DNA from: Thiomicrorhabdus sediminis
GTDB lineage: Bacteria; Pseudomonadota; Gammaproteobacteria; Thiomicrospirales; Thiomicrospiraceae
Length of the DNA: 64,000 bases
Direction: 5' to 3'
NCBI RefSeq assembly: GCF_005885815.1
Contig: NZ_CP040602.1
Span: 387,630-451,629, forward strand
Below, in pieces: positions 46,771-56,177 of the stretch. The position numbers and the translations under genes are program-made. Below the pieces are notes generated by a model. It searched no databases. It was not told where the DNA came from and saw nothing but the letters and a program-made list of their open reading frames with translations. Position 1 is the first letter of the stretch. The number at the start of each line of letters is the position of its first letter.

Positions 46771-47418
46771 TCAGGGAGACAGACGCTCGATATCCCAGTG
46801 TTGATGTTCATCGATAAAGTAGATAAAACGGTCATGTAGGCGATTGGCACGACCTTGCCAGAATTCGAACTGGCTTGGAACCAGACGGTAACCACCCCAG
46901 TGCTCCGGACATGGGATATCGGTAAGCTGATACTCTTCCCCCTTAAGGGCAAAGTTCTGTTCTAAGGTTTTACGCCCTGCCACTACTTGGCTTTGATTGG
47001 ATGAGGCGGCAGCGATTTGGCTGTCGCGAGGACGTGAATGAAAATAATCTTCGGATTGCTGGCGCGAAACTTTTTCCAAACGGCCTTCAATACGGATTTG
47101 TCGATCCATTTGCGGCCAGAAGAACAATAACGCAGCAAGCGGGTTATGCGAAATCTCAACACCTTTGTGGCTATCGTAGTGGCTATAGAAAACATAGCCG
47201 GTTTCATCAATTTCTTTCAGCAGTACAATTCGACTGTGCGGTTGGCCTTGGCTGTCAACGGTCGCAACCGACATCGCGGTGGGATCCATAATATGGGCAC
47301 GCATGGCCTCATCCATCCAGGCATTGAATTGCTCAAAGGGATTGCCGTGCAGTGAGTCACGAGTCAGCTCGGTGTATTCGTACTCACGTCGCTCTTGATG
47401 GTAGTCTCGATTTGGCAT
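46771..47418 (-). CDS. pdxH: Pyridoxamine 5'-phosphate oxidase
   Basis: FMN enzyme that forms pyridoxal 5'-phosphate. It has 215 residues with the FMN-binding stretch SRIVLLKEIDETGYVFYSHYDSHKG, and the C-terminal signature ending FEFWQGRANRLHDRFIYF...WDIERLSP. Divergent from parE with a 67-bp gap; first gene of pdxH-ung. Confidence 0.96.
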   Translation of the reverse strand: MPNRDYHQERREYEYTELTRDSLHGNPFEQFNAWMDEAMRAHIMDPTAMSVATVDSQGQPHSRIVLLKEIDETGYVFYSHYDSHKGVEISHNPLAALLFFWPQMDRQIRIEGRLEKVSRQQSEDYFHSRPRDSQIAAASSNQSQVVAGRKTLEQNFALKGEEYQLTDIPCPEHWGGYRLVPSQFEFWQGRANRLHDRFIYFIDEHQHWDIERLSP

Positions 47419-47485
47419 AATAATATGGTATGATTTTTTTCAAGATATCGTCTTTATACCCATTTTAGCACGAGGCATTCTCTAG

Positions 47486-49366
47486 GTGAGTGAAAACTAC
47501 AACGCATCCGAAATTGAAGTTCTAACAGGGTTAGATCCAGTTCGTAAACGCCCCGGTATGTATACAGATACTACCCGTCCCAATCACTTAGCACAAGAGG
47601 TAATTGACAACAGTGTCGATGAGGCGCTTGCCGGTTTTGCTAATGAAATCAAAGTGATTCACTATGCCGATGGCTCCATGAGCATTGAAGATAATGGCCG
47701 AGGTATGCCGGTGGATATCCATCCGGAAGAAGGCGTGCCTGGGGTTGAGGTCATTATGACCCGACTGCATGCCGGCGGGAAGTTCTCCAATAAAGCCTAT
47801 AATTTCTCCGGTGGTTTGCATGGTGTGGGGATTTCGGTGGTGAATGCCTTATCCAGCAAGGTGGAGATCGAGATCAAACGTGATGCCAAACGTTATTCAA
47901 TCAGTTTTGCCAATGGCGAGCTGGCCGAGCCTTTGAGTGAGATTGGCAAGGTCGGCAAAAAAAATACCGGTACTTTGGTGCGTTTTTGGCCGGATGCAAA
48001 ATTCTTCGATACAGCGAAATATGCCATCAATAAGCTTACCCATCTGCTTCGAGCCAAAGCGGTCTTAAGCCCGGGGCTTAAAATCACTTTTATCGATGAA
48101 TTGAGCAATCAGACCACAGAATGGCTCTACGAGAACGGTCTGAAAGATTATCTAAACGATGCGTTGGACGGCCTGGAACGTTTGCCATTGGAAGGTTTTA
48201 TCGGTGAAGCACATAATGAAAACGAAGGTGTTGACTGGGCGATTGCTTGGTTGGCGGAACCGTCGGAATCCTTAATGGAAAGTTATGTCAATCTTATCCC
48301 TACGCCGCAAGGGGGGACTCATGTCAATGGTTTGCGCTCCGGGGCGACCGATGCCATTCGTGAGTTTTGTGAATTCCGTAACTTGATTCCGCGCGGGGTG
48401 AAAATCACCCCGGAAGATGCTTGGATGAATGTCGCCTTTGTATTGTCAGCCAAGGTGCGTGAACCGCAGTTTGCCGGACAGACCAAAGAGCGCCTCTCTT
48501 CACGTGAGTGTGTGCCGTTTATTTCCGGAGTGGTTAAGGATGCGTTGAGTTTATGGCTGAACCAGCATACCGAGGTGGCCGAAAAAATCGCGGAGATGGT
48601 GATTCAGAATGCCTCCAATCGCAGTAAAAAAGCCAAAAAGGTGACGCGTAAGAAAATCACCTCAGGGCCGGCATTGCCAGGTAAATTGGCGGATTGTACC
48701 GAGAGTGATTTGACACGCACCGAGTTGTTTCTGGTTGAAGGGGATTCTGCCGGCGGTTCGGCAAAACAGGCGCGTGACAGAAACTATCAAGCGATTATGC
48801 CGTTGCGCGGTAAGATCCTAAACACTTGGGAAGTGGAATCCGGCCAGGTTTTGGCGTCTCAGGAGATTCATGATATTTCCGTTGCGATCGGCGTCGATCC
48901 CGGATCGGAAGATCTTTCAGGGCTGCGCTACGGTAAGATTTGTATTCTGGCCGATGCGGATTCCGATGGCCTGCATATCGCCACCTTGATTTGTGCATTG
49001 TTTGTGCGTCATTTCCCGCAGTTGGTTGCCGCCGGGCATATTTATGTCGCCATGCCACCTTTATATCGCGTGGATGTCGGTAAACAGGTGTTTTATGCCT
49101 TGGATGAAGCCGAACGCCAAGGTGTGTTGGATAGAATCGAAGCGGAAAAAATGAGCGGTAAGGTTTCGGTTACCCGATTCAAGGGGTTGGGGGAGATGAA
49201 CCCGGGTCAATTGCGTGAAACCACTATGTTGCCGGAAACTCGTCGCCTGGTTCAATTAAGTATGGAAGAACAGGTCGATGAGGTGATGGATATGTTGTTG
49301 GCGAAAAAACGTTCCAGTGACCGCAAAGTATGGTTGGAAGACAAGGGCGATTTAGCAGAAGTCTAA
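47486..49366 (+). CDS. parE: DNA topoisomerase IV subunit B
   Basis: ATPase subunit of the decatenating type II topoisomerase. It has 626 residues starting at GTG 47486. ATP-site features: VIDNSVDEALAG, DNGRGMPV and GLHGVGISVVNALS. The TOPRIM region has VEGDSAGGSAKQARDR and DADSDGLHI. The length and the 'RDRNYQAIMPLRGKILNTWE' segment suit ParE rather than GyrB (about 800). The partner parC is 7 kb downstream on the same strand. Confidence 0.97.
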   Translation: MSENYNASEIEVLTGLDPVRKRPGMYTDTTRPNHLAQEVIDNSVDEALAGFANEIKVIHYADGSMSIEDNGRGMPVDIHPEEGVPGVEVIMTRLHAGGKFSNKAYNFSGGLHGVGISVVNALSSKVEIEIKRDAKRYSISFANGELAEPLSEIGKVGKKNTGTLVRFWPDAKFFDTAKYAINKLTHLLRAKAVLSPGLKITFIDELSNQTTEWLYENGLKDYLNDALDGLERLPLEGFIGEAHNENEGVDWAIAWLAEPSESLMESYVNLIPTPQGGTHVNGLRSGATDAIREFCEFRNLIPRGVKITPEDAWMNVAFVLSAKVREPQFAGQTKERLSSRECVPFISGVVKDALSLWLNQHTEVAEKIAEMVIQNASNRSKKAKKVTRKKITSGPALPGKLADCTESDLTRTELFLVEGDSAGGSAKQARDRNYQAIMPLRGKILNTWEVESGQVLASQEIHDISVAIGVDPGSEDLSGLRYGKICILADADSDGLHIATLICALFVRHFPQLVAAGHIYVAMPPLYRVDVGKQVFYALDEAERQGVLDRIEAEKMSGKVSVTRFKGLGEMNPGQLRETTMLPETRRLVQLSMEEQVDEVMDMLLAKKRSSDRKVWLEDKGDLAEV

Positions 49367-49483
49367 TTTTCGCAAAGCAGATTTCTAAAAAAATGCCTAA
49401 TCTATTATTTGATTTGGGGCTATGCTAGCAGAGCTAGAAAAAGCGAGGCTTTAGGACTGTGAGGTTCATTCAAGGAGAATAAT

Positions 49484-50395
49484 ATGAAAACCCGATTTGC
49501 TCTATTTGCGAAAGTATTTGCCGGTTTGGCATTATGCACGGCTTTGGTTAATTCGGCCTATGCGGCAGAGGTCAAAGAAATTAAGCAAACTCATCAAGGC
49601 ATGCAATTGAACGCCAATCTTCTGCTGGCCGATGGGGGCGGATTTGATGACAAAATGGTTCTGTTGACTCATGGAACCCTTACCCACAAAGAACGTTCAA
49701 CCTATGCGCAACTGCAAAAAAATCTTGCTGCTCAGGGTGTCAGTTCATTGGCAATCAATTTGTCTTTGGGCTTGAACGACCGCCATGGTGAATACGACTG
49801 TAATGTTGCGCATACCCACAAACATACTGATGCACTTCAGGAGATCGGTTTCTGGTTGGATTGGCTGAAATCGCAAGGTGCGACAGCGGTAACCTTGATG
49901 GGCCATTCACGTGGCGGTAATCAGACGGCATGGTTTGCCACAGAGCATGACAGTGATATCATCAAAAATGTGGTTCTGGTAGCTCCAGCAACGGGTGAGC
50001 AACAGTCCCCTGCCGAGTATGAAGAAAAATACGGCAAGTCTCTAGCAAGCGTGATGGCTAAGGCTAAAAAGATGGTTGCTGCCGGTAAGGGCAATGAGAT
50101 GATGGCAGATACCGACTTCATCTACTGTAAAAAAGCCAAAGTCGCCGCGGCTTCATTTGTCGATTATTACGAGGTTAAGCCGCAATTTGATACGCCGACC
50201 TTATTGAAAGACATTAATAAACCAACACTGGTTGTTATGGGGAGTGCGGATACCGTGGTAGCGGATTTACCGGAAAAAATTCAACCTTTAGCCGACGCAG
50301 GTAAAGTGGAAACCCTAATGTTGGAAGACGCAGACCATTTCTTTTTGGACTTTGCCAATGAAGACTTAGCGGCAGCGGTTGCTGAGTTTATGTAA
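49484..50395 (+). CDS. Secreted alpha/beta hydrolase
   Basis: It has 303 residues with a signal peptide (cleavage likely after AYA, about residue 27). The nucleophile elbow is LMGHSRGGNQT, with the catalytic His probably in LEDADHFFLDF and the acid in MGSADTVVADLP. Two cysteines (DCNVAHTH and IYCKKAK) could form a periplasmic disulfide. Substrate unknown; from its layout it could be an esterase. Strong ribosome site CAAGGAGAATAAT. Monocistronic. Confidence 0.85.
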   Translation: MKTRFALFAKVFAGLALCTALVNSAYAAEVKEIKQTHQGMQLNANLLLADGGGFDDKMVLLTHGTLTHKERSTYAQLQKNLAAQGVSSLAINLSLGLNDRHGEYDCNVAHTHKHTDALQEIGFWLDWLKSQGATAVTLMGHSRGGNQTAWFATEHDSDIIKNVVLVAPATGEQQSPAEYEEKYGKSLASVMAKAKKMVAAGKGNEMMADTDFIYCKKAKVAAASFVDYYEVKPQFDTPTLLKDINKPTLVVMGSADTVVADLPEKIQPLADAGKVETLMLEDADHFFLDFANEDLAAAVAEFM

Positions 50396-50410
50396 GCTTA
50401 TCTGTTTTAC

Positions 50411-50443
50411 CCATAAAAAAACCCGCCATGGCGGGTTTTTTTA
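50411..50443. terminator. Bidirectional terminator after the secreted hydrolase
   Basis: AAAAAACCCGCC-ATGGCGGGTTTTTT, self-complementary with A- and T-runs on the two sides; it serves the hydrolase and the convergent receptor gene. Confidence 0.92.
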
Positions 50444-50467
50444 TGTCTGTTTATCTCACTCAAAGCA

Positions 50468-53070
50468 TCAGGGGGTTGGCAGAGCCATGGTTGATGTATT
50501 TTGATTATGTAGCTCATCATTCAGGTCATCGATGGTGCTGAGAATTTGCTCAGACACTTCCAGCGCCTGATTTCTTAAAGTACGGGCTTGGTCGTAATCA
50601 TCGATGCGGCAAGACTCGATTGCTTGACCGATTTCTGCATGGAATTCGGCGTGAAGCTGTTCAAGTCTTTGCATATTGGAGAGGTGCATATATTGTTGGC
50701 CGTCGCCATAAATCCAAATTCCTAACGGGCAGACTTTTGGGTTGCTTGCTTCATCAAAATTAAAACTGCATTCTTGGCCGGTAATCAGTAAATCCAGCTC
50801 TGTTAGCCAAGCCTTGTGTTTCATTTTGGCATCGGCAAAATCGATGTTCAATTTACGGTTATTAGTGGCAGAGGTGAGTTTAAAGCGTGAAATGAACTCA
50901 GCCTGGTTTTCCGATTCATGGTTCATGTTTCCGGCTGTGGCCGAGAGTTCTTCAACCAGTGCGGCATTTTGTTGGGTGACCTGATCAAGGTTGCGAATTG
51001 CGACATTAACTTCGCGCACCCCTCGAACCTGCTCCTCTTCTGTCTGCGTGACTTGTTCGACAAGTTTCTCAACTTCCTTAATGCTGCCGACCATTTCTTC
51101 AAAGACTTGGTTGGTCTGTTCGACAAGGCTGGTTCCATTGTCGATTTGTTGGATGGTGGAGTTGATTAATTGGGTAATATCTTTTGCCGCTTCTGCAGAT
51201 TTTTGTGCCAAGTTACGAACTTCACCGGCAACTACTGCGAACCCTCTACCGTGTTCACCGGCACGAGCCGCTTCAACCGCTGCGTTCAGTGCCAGTAAGT
51301 TGGTTTGGAAAGCGATACTGTCGATGACGCTGGTGATTTCACCAATCTTATGACTCAATTCGGCAATGCCCGACATGGCATTGAGCGTGTCGGACATGAC
51401 TTTAATACCTTCCTCTGCTTGACTTACACTTGTATGCGCTATTTTATTGGCGCTATTGGTGCTTTCTGAAGAAGCTTCCAAAGTTGCGGTCAATTCTTCC
51501 ATGCTGGCCGCAGTCTGTTCCAGTGATGCGGCTTGTTCTTGGGTGCGCTGTGACAAGTCTTCACTGGCGATAGCCACTTCTTTGGCCATATTGCCAATTT
51601 CAATAGCTCCAGTATTGACCTGGTTTAGGGTTAAATTGATATTTGCCAAAGCGTTATTGGTAGCGCTCTGCATGGCCCTTAGTTCACCTTGGTATTGGCC
51701 TTCCAGTTTTGAAGTCAGATCGCCGGCTGCCATGTTCGATAAAATTCGGTTCAAGTTATTGGTGACCTGTGTGAAGGTATCCAGTAAAGTGTTAATCGAT
51801 TCGGATATCTGACGTTCAAAACCATGCAATTTCGAAACGTCTATACGAGAAGACATGTTACCTTTGGAAGCTTCTTCAATCAGGTTTTCGATATTACGTT
51901 CAATGGCAAGTTGTTCGGTCATGTTTTTCCATTCGGCAACGGTTCCGATACGTTTTCCCTGATCGTCAAAGATTGGATCGATAATCAAATCAATGGTCAG
52001 TGTCCCTACCTCGATACGAGCGTTATAGGTGTCTTTGAGTTCTTCTAAAATTTTGGCTTGATGTTCCGGGTGAGCATGGAAAACATCGATTTTCTGGCGC
52101 ATTAGGTTATCGCTATCGAAGTTCGGCAAGCTCTTCTGTAGTTCTGTTTCAATGCCTTTAAGCATGGCAATAACCGAATCGTTCTAAAGATAATGCTACG
52201 GAATCTATCGGCCACCATAACATTCGATGAGGCTGATTTCAGAGCGCTTTCGATGCGTTTTGAATGTGATAAGGCAGCTTTGACATCATCGATATCTGCG
52301 CCGAGTTTAATCTGCATGGACTTTAAACGACCATTGGTTTTCGCGATGGTGTTTTCTCCGCGCGTGTCGATTTGATTGGTAAAACGACCACTGGAAATCG
52401 AGGTAATTGTTTCGGCCATTTTATTAAGCTGTTTTTTCGACAGGAATGAGGTGAAAATCAATAGCGCAACCAATGTGACTTCCAGAATTTCAATTGCCAG
52501 TAACGGTATGATCTCGGTAAAGCCGGTGATAATTTCAGGTGTGAATTCAAGCACTAATAGCAGAGTTGCCAGAGTTGTAATGATGGTGGATTGGTCGAAT
52601 TTTAGCAGAGGGTTGAATCGGTCTTTGGCATAGACCGGTATCCCTTCCTTTAGCGTCAGTTTACCCGCGGAAATTTGCTTGTATGCCTGCTCGGCGGCGG
52701 CAATTTGTTCACGTGAAGCGGCGGTTCTTACCGACATGTAGCCAACCATTTCTCCTTTTTCAAAAATCGGTGTGGCGTTGGCCTCTACCCAGTAGTGATC
52801 GCCGTTTTTTCGGCGGTTCTTTACGATTTGTGACCAGGGTTTGCCATTTTGAATGGTCTGCCAGAAATCCTGGAAGACAGCGGCGGGTACATCGGGGTGA
52901 CGCAGGATATTATGAGGTTGGCCAACCAAGTCTTTCCAGTCATAACCACTGGCTTCGATAAAGGCTTCATTTGCTTCGGTGATATTTCCATGTAGGTCTG
53001 TTCTGGAAACGATAGTGATATCTGATGATAGAGTATACTCTTTTTGCGTAACGGCCCCGTTATCTCTCAT
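50468..53070 (-). pseudogene. Aer-like PAS chemoreceptor with CZB domain, broken by one frameshift
   Basis: One gene in two frames. The 5' part (53070 down to about 52185) has an Aer-type PAS domain (DLHGNITEANEAFIEASGY...RRKNGDHYWVEANATPIF), two membrane helices and a HAMP. At about 52180-52190 one base appears to be missing: after VADRFRSIIF the frame should continue [16 protein letters not shown]. The 3' part (to 50468) has a second PAS remnant, HAMP and the MA domain ([20 protein letters not shown]). A C-terminal CZB zinc-binding domain ([20 protein letters not shown]) ends it. Intact it would sense oxygen or redox state plus zinc or hypochlorite-like signals. Everything else is undamaged, so the lesion is very recent or a sequencing error. 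Confidence 0.85.
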
Positions 53071-53284
53071 AGTTATATTCTCATTTTCATTATTAATATT
53101 GTGGAAACGTAGCCTTACCAGTTTAGTTTAATCAAAGGTTAGTTTAATTAGGTTAATTACGTATTTACTATTAATATTTGTAATGGGTTAAGTAATTTGA
53201 TAGGTGATTGGTTGGCTATATTATGCGTGTGTGAAAGAGGGGGTGAGGTTTGATAAATAAGCAATATTTGCTAGATAACTGAGG
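53071..53284. other. AT-rich spacer upstream of the Aer-like receptor
   Basis: No gene recognised. It should hold the receptor promoter; no sigma-28-like element was seen by eye. Confidence 0.4.
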
Positions 53285-53632
53285 TTACATTTTTTGTTTG
53301 TGTTCGTTCATGTCTAATAAACGCTGTTTATAATCGAGAAAATCGGTGATGAATTCATATTGTTCTAAATCAAGATTGATGAATTCCAGTTTAAGATAAA
53401 TTCCTTCAGAGGAGTTATGTCTGTGAATGACCGTAGCCATCACTTTCAAGGTACGAAACTCCTGCTTGGCTGGAATTTCAAATACCAATTCCAGCTCGGT
53501 GCCTTCACGTGCTCCCATCGGGCTCAATACCCCGGCATGATGACTGGATAAGTCGGCTAGTATCACCTCTGTGGAAGCGTTTTGCCCGATAAGGGTGGCT
53601 TTTCGACTGGTTTGATATTTGTTTTTAGCCAT
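53285..53632 (-). CDS. PilZ-domain protein, downstream copy
   Basis: It has 115 residues. A PilZ-like pattern is present: SRKATLIG near the N-terminus (partial RxxxR), ADLSSHHAGVLSP (D-x-S-x-x-G type turn) and LKLEFINL. This fits a c-di-GMP-binding beta barrel, but the first motif has only one clear arginine. It lies 14 bp after another PilZ gene of exactly the same length. Role unknown; in motile cells such proteins tune flagella, pili or exopolysaccharide. Confidence 0.7.
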   Translation of the reverse strand: MAKNKYQTSRKATLIGQNASTEVILADLSSHHAGVLSPMGAREGTELELVFEIPAKQEFRTLKVMATVIHRHNSSEGIYLKLEFINLDLEQYEFITDFLDYKQRLLDMNEHKQKM

Positions 53633-53646
53633 TAATGTTAAGCCTG

Positions 53647-53994
53647 TTAAGTAGCGTGCCGCTGGTGAAAGTTGAAGTATTCATTAATGATCAGAGTGTC
53701 ATGAGTACTTGGTTTGTAGAATTCAAAACCAACCAAGTACTGGTTTTTCACTTTGGTTTGATGTTTGATCGCCCCGCCCAGTTTCAAAGGCGATGATGAA
53801 TCATAACCGGGAATAGTGAATTCCAAAGATGCGTTTTCATTCATTAGAATTTCTTCATCGCTTAAAAGGTCCGCACCGTTTAAAGAAATATTGAGCATAT
53901 ATAAGCTATGGTGTTGTTTCTTGAGACACAGTGTCGCCGTGGTCTTTAGATCAATGCGCAACTGCCCGCGTTTTTCATCGAAACTGATTTCCAT
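53647..53994 (-). CDS. PilZ-domain protein, upstream copy
   Basis: It has 115 residues with KRGQLRIDLKTTATLCL (RxxxR region), LNISLNGADLL (N-x-S-x-x-G) and YLVGFEFYKPS. The Asp of the canonical D/NxSxxG motif is Asn, which is allowed. It is the first gene of the two-gene PilZ unit; the ATG at 53994 is preceded by GGAAAGTTT. It shares little sequence with its neighbour beyond the fold pattern, so this is not a recent duplication. Confidence 0.72.
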   Translation of the reverse strand: MEISFDEKRGQLRIDLKTTATLCLKKQHHSLYMLNISLNGADLLSDEEILMNENASLEFTIPGYDSSSPLKLGGAIKHQTKVKNQYLVGFEFYKPSTHDTLIINEYFNFHQRHAT

Positions 53995-54078
53995 AAACTT
54001 TCCATTTTTAATTTTTATTCTACACCTAAATGGTAGTTATGGGTAAGGCTGCGAAGCAGATCATTGTTTGTTAAAGGC

Positions 54079-55539
54079 TTATGACGAGCAACTCAATGCC
54101 ATGCCTTTTTGATGATATTTAGGCGGTTTGATGTAAGTTTCCCAGCACGGTTGAAAGGATTCATCTAAAACAGGGGTTTGCAAAGCTGTCATCCATTTCG
54201 TTAAGGGGGCGAAATCCTGTTTTTCGGCCGCTTCGATAATTTCCTGTGCAATATAGTTGCGCAGGATCAGATGCGGGTTGTTTGCCGTCAGTTGGGCAAA
54301 GCGTTGTGGGGACTGTTGAGCGATGCGATTGCGAAATCGATCAAGCCAGTGATGCCACTGTGCGGACAATGATGAATCTGTCAGTGGCAATAGATCGAGG
54401 AAGCGGTTTTCCTGTTCGCTATCAAAGAAGGTTAACTGGCTAAAGAAATAATGAAAATCCAAGTTGGATTTATCCATTAATAATAGCGTATCGGCAATTA
54501 ATTGGCGATCTTCCGCATCCGGGTTGTGCAAGCCGAACTTTTCTGCCATATTTTGCAGGTATTGTTCGTTAAAGGTGTTGATAAACAACTCCAAAGCATC
54601 GTCGATTTCCGCCTGCCCCACCATGTCGCTAAAGGCAAAGCATAGAACCTGGCAGTTCCATAAGCCGATATTAGGCTGTTGACTGAAAGCGTAGCGGCCT
54701 TCCGTATCGGAGTGATTGCAAATATTGTGAACCTTGCAGTCATCTAAAAAAGCATAGGGACCAAAATCGAAGGTCTCACCGGCAACCGACATGTTATCGG
54801 TGTTCATGACGCCGTGACAAAAGCCGACTTTCTGCCAGCCGGCAATCATAATCGCGGTATTTTCAACAATGCGTTTTAACAAGGCGCTGTAGCGCTCAGT
54901 TTCACCTATGTCCTGTAGGTCCGGGTAAACTTGGTTGATGACATAATCGGCAAGTTGTTTTTGCTCAGCGAGAGTGCCTTTTTGTTTAAGCCATTCAAAG
55001 TGACCGAAGCGAATATGGGTTTTAGCAACGCGGATATAGCTGGCTCGTGGTTCAAGCTGTTCTCGTTGCACAGGTTCCGGGCTGCTACAAAGGCTGAGGC
55101 AGCGAGTAGTGGGAACGCCTAAATAATGCAAGGCTTCACCAATCAAGTATTCCCTGACCCCTGAGCGCAATACGGCGCGGCCATCACCGCGTCTTGAATA
55201 AGGGGTTTGTCCCGAGCCTTTAAGGTGCAGGTCCCATAGTTGCGATTGCTTGTCTGCTACCTGGCCTAGCAATACCCCGCGGCCGTCTCCCAAATCGGGG
55301 TTGTAATAGCCGAATTGATGGCCTGTGTATTTTTGCGCCAGCGGTCGCAGGTTATCCGGAAACTGATGACCCGATGTCATTTGCAGTAGGCGCTCATCAT
55401 CGATCTGGATGCCCAATTCATTCATTAGTTTCTGGTTGCTATGAATCAGTTGCGCCGATTGCAAGGGTTCAGTGCTGATTAAACAGTAAAAATGTTTGGG
55501 CAGTTCGCTATAGGTTTGGGTAAATCGGGTTGAAGACAT
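54079..55539 (-). CDS. selO: SelO/YdiU protein adenylyltransferase
   Basis: Pseudokinase-fold enzyme that transfers AMP to proteins, linked to redox stress. It has 486 residues. The nucleotide-binding region is visible as LGDGRGVLLGQV, LHLKGSGQTPYSRRGDGRAVLRSGVREYL, and the later FCHGVMNTDNMSVAGETFDFGPYAFLD with the Asn and Asp metal ligands. The C-terminus ends MALSCSS; the penultimate cysteine or selenocysteine position found in the family appears as Cys. Stands alone. Confidence 0.95.
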   Translation of the reverse strand: MSSTRFTQTYSELPKHFYCLISTEPLQSAQLIHSNQKLMNELGIQIDDERLLQMTSGHQFPDNLRPLAQKYTGHQFGYYNPDLGDGRGVLLGQVADKQSQLWDLHLKGSGQTPYSRRGDGRAVLRSGVREYLIGEALHYLGVPTTRCLSLCSSPEPVQREQLEPRASYIRVAKTHIRFGHFEWLKQKGTLAEQKQLADYVINQVYPDLQDIGETERYSALLKRIVENTAIMIAGWQKVGFCHGVMNTDNMSVAGETFDFGPYAFLDDCKVHNICNHSDTEGRYAFSQQPNIGLWNCQVLCFAFSDMVGQAEIDDALELFINTFNEQYLQNMAEKFGLHNPDAEDRQLIADTLLLMDKSNLDFHYFFSQLTFFDSEQENRFLDLLPLTDSSLSAQWHHWLDRFRNRIAQQSPQRFAQLTANNPHLILRNYIAQEIIEAAEKQDFAPLTKWMTALQTPVLDESFQPCWETYIKPPKYHQKGMALSCSS

Positions 55540-55785
55540 AATATAGCCGGTAATCTTTAATTTATTCTTGGATAACGACTATTTTAATGGATAGCCGCAA
55601 TAAGATTATGACAACACGAAAAACCTGTGAATGGAATAAAGAAAAGCAACTTTATACCCTTATTGAAAAGAAGTTGGCTGTAGAGTGTCAACCGCAGAAA
55701 ATAATGTGTTAAATTAACGGTATGAGCAGGTGTTTTATTCATCAGGTGCAGTTCCTTGCGGTTTGTGAGATAAAAGTGATAAAGG
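55540..55785. other. Spacer between selO and the HMA-domain gene
   Basis: Divergent promoter region with no gene recognised. Confidence 0.4.
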
Positions 55786-55794
55786 ATGTGTGAA

Positions 55795-56094
55795 GTGACA
55801 AGCCTTCAAGTTGAAAATATCAAGTGCGGCGGTTGTGCGGGTAATATCAAACAATCCTTGTCGAAACTTGATGGAATTGAAAGTGTTGCTGTCGATATCG
55901 AGGCAGGACAAGTGTCTTGTGAATTTTCCGCCGATGCCGACCAGGTCGCCGTTTTGGCTCAGGTGAAGGATAAACTACTTGCCATGGGATATCCGGAACA
56001 GGGTTCTGTAGAAGGGTTGGCATCGGTTGGTGCAAAAGCCAAGTCGTATGTTTCGTGCGCCATCGGAAAGATGGCTAGCGACGATAAGCAATAA
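55795..56094 (+). CDS. Heavy-metal-associated (HMA) domain protein
   Basis: It has 99 residues. The fold starts LQVENIKCGGCAGNIKQSLSKLDGIESVAVDIEAGQ, with metal-binding CxxC as CGGC. This is a copper-chaperone-like ferredoxin fold plus an about 30-residue tail of unknown function with one more cysteine (YVSCAIGK). GTG 55795 is preferred because AAAGGA lies 8-9 nt before it; ATG 55786 overlaps that ribosome site. Metal not determined from sequence; no P-type ATPase is adjacent. Confidence 0.85.
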   Translation: MTSLQVENIKCGGCAGNIKQSLSKLDGIESVAVDIEAGQVSCEFSADADQVAVLAQVKDKLLAMGYPEQGSVEGLASVGAKAKSYVSCAIGKMASDDKQ

Positions 56095-56177
56095 AGTCGT
56101 TATTGTGCTAGGGCATTAGCATTGCCCAGTTTGTAAATTAGAATTGAGATCGGTCGTTTAAGTCTGGGAGAGAATGG

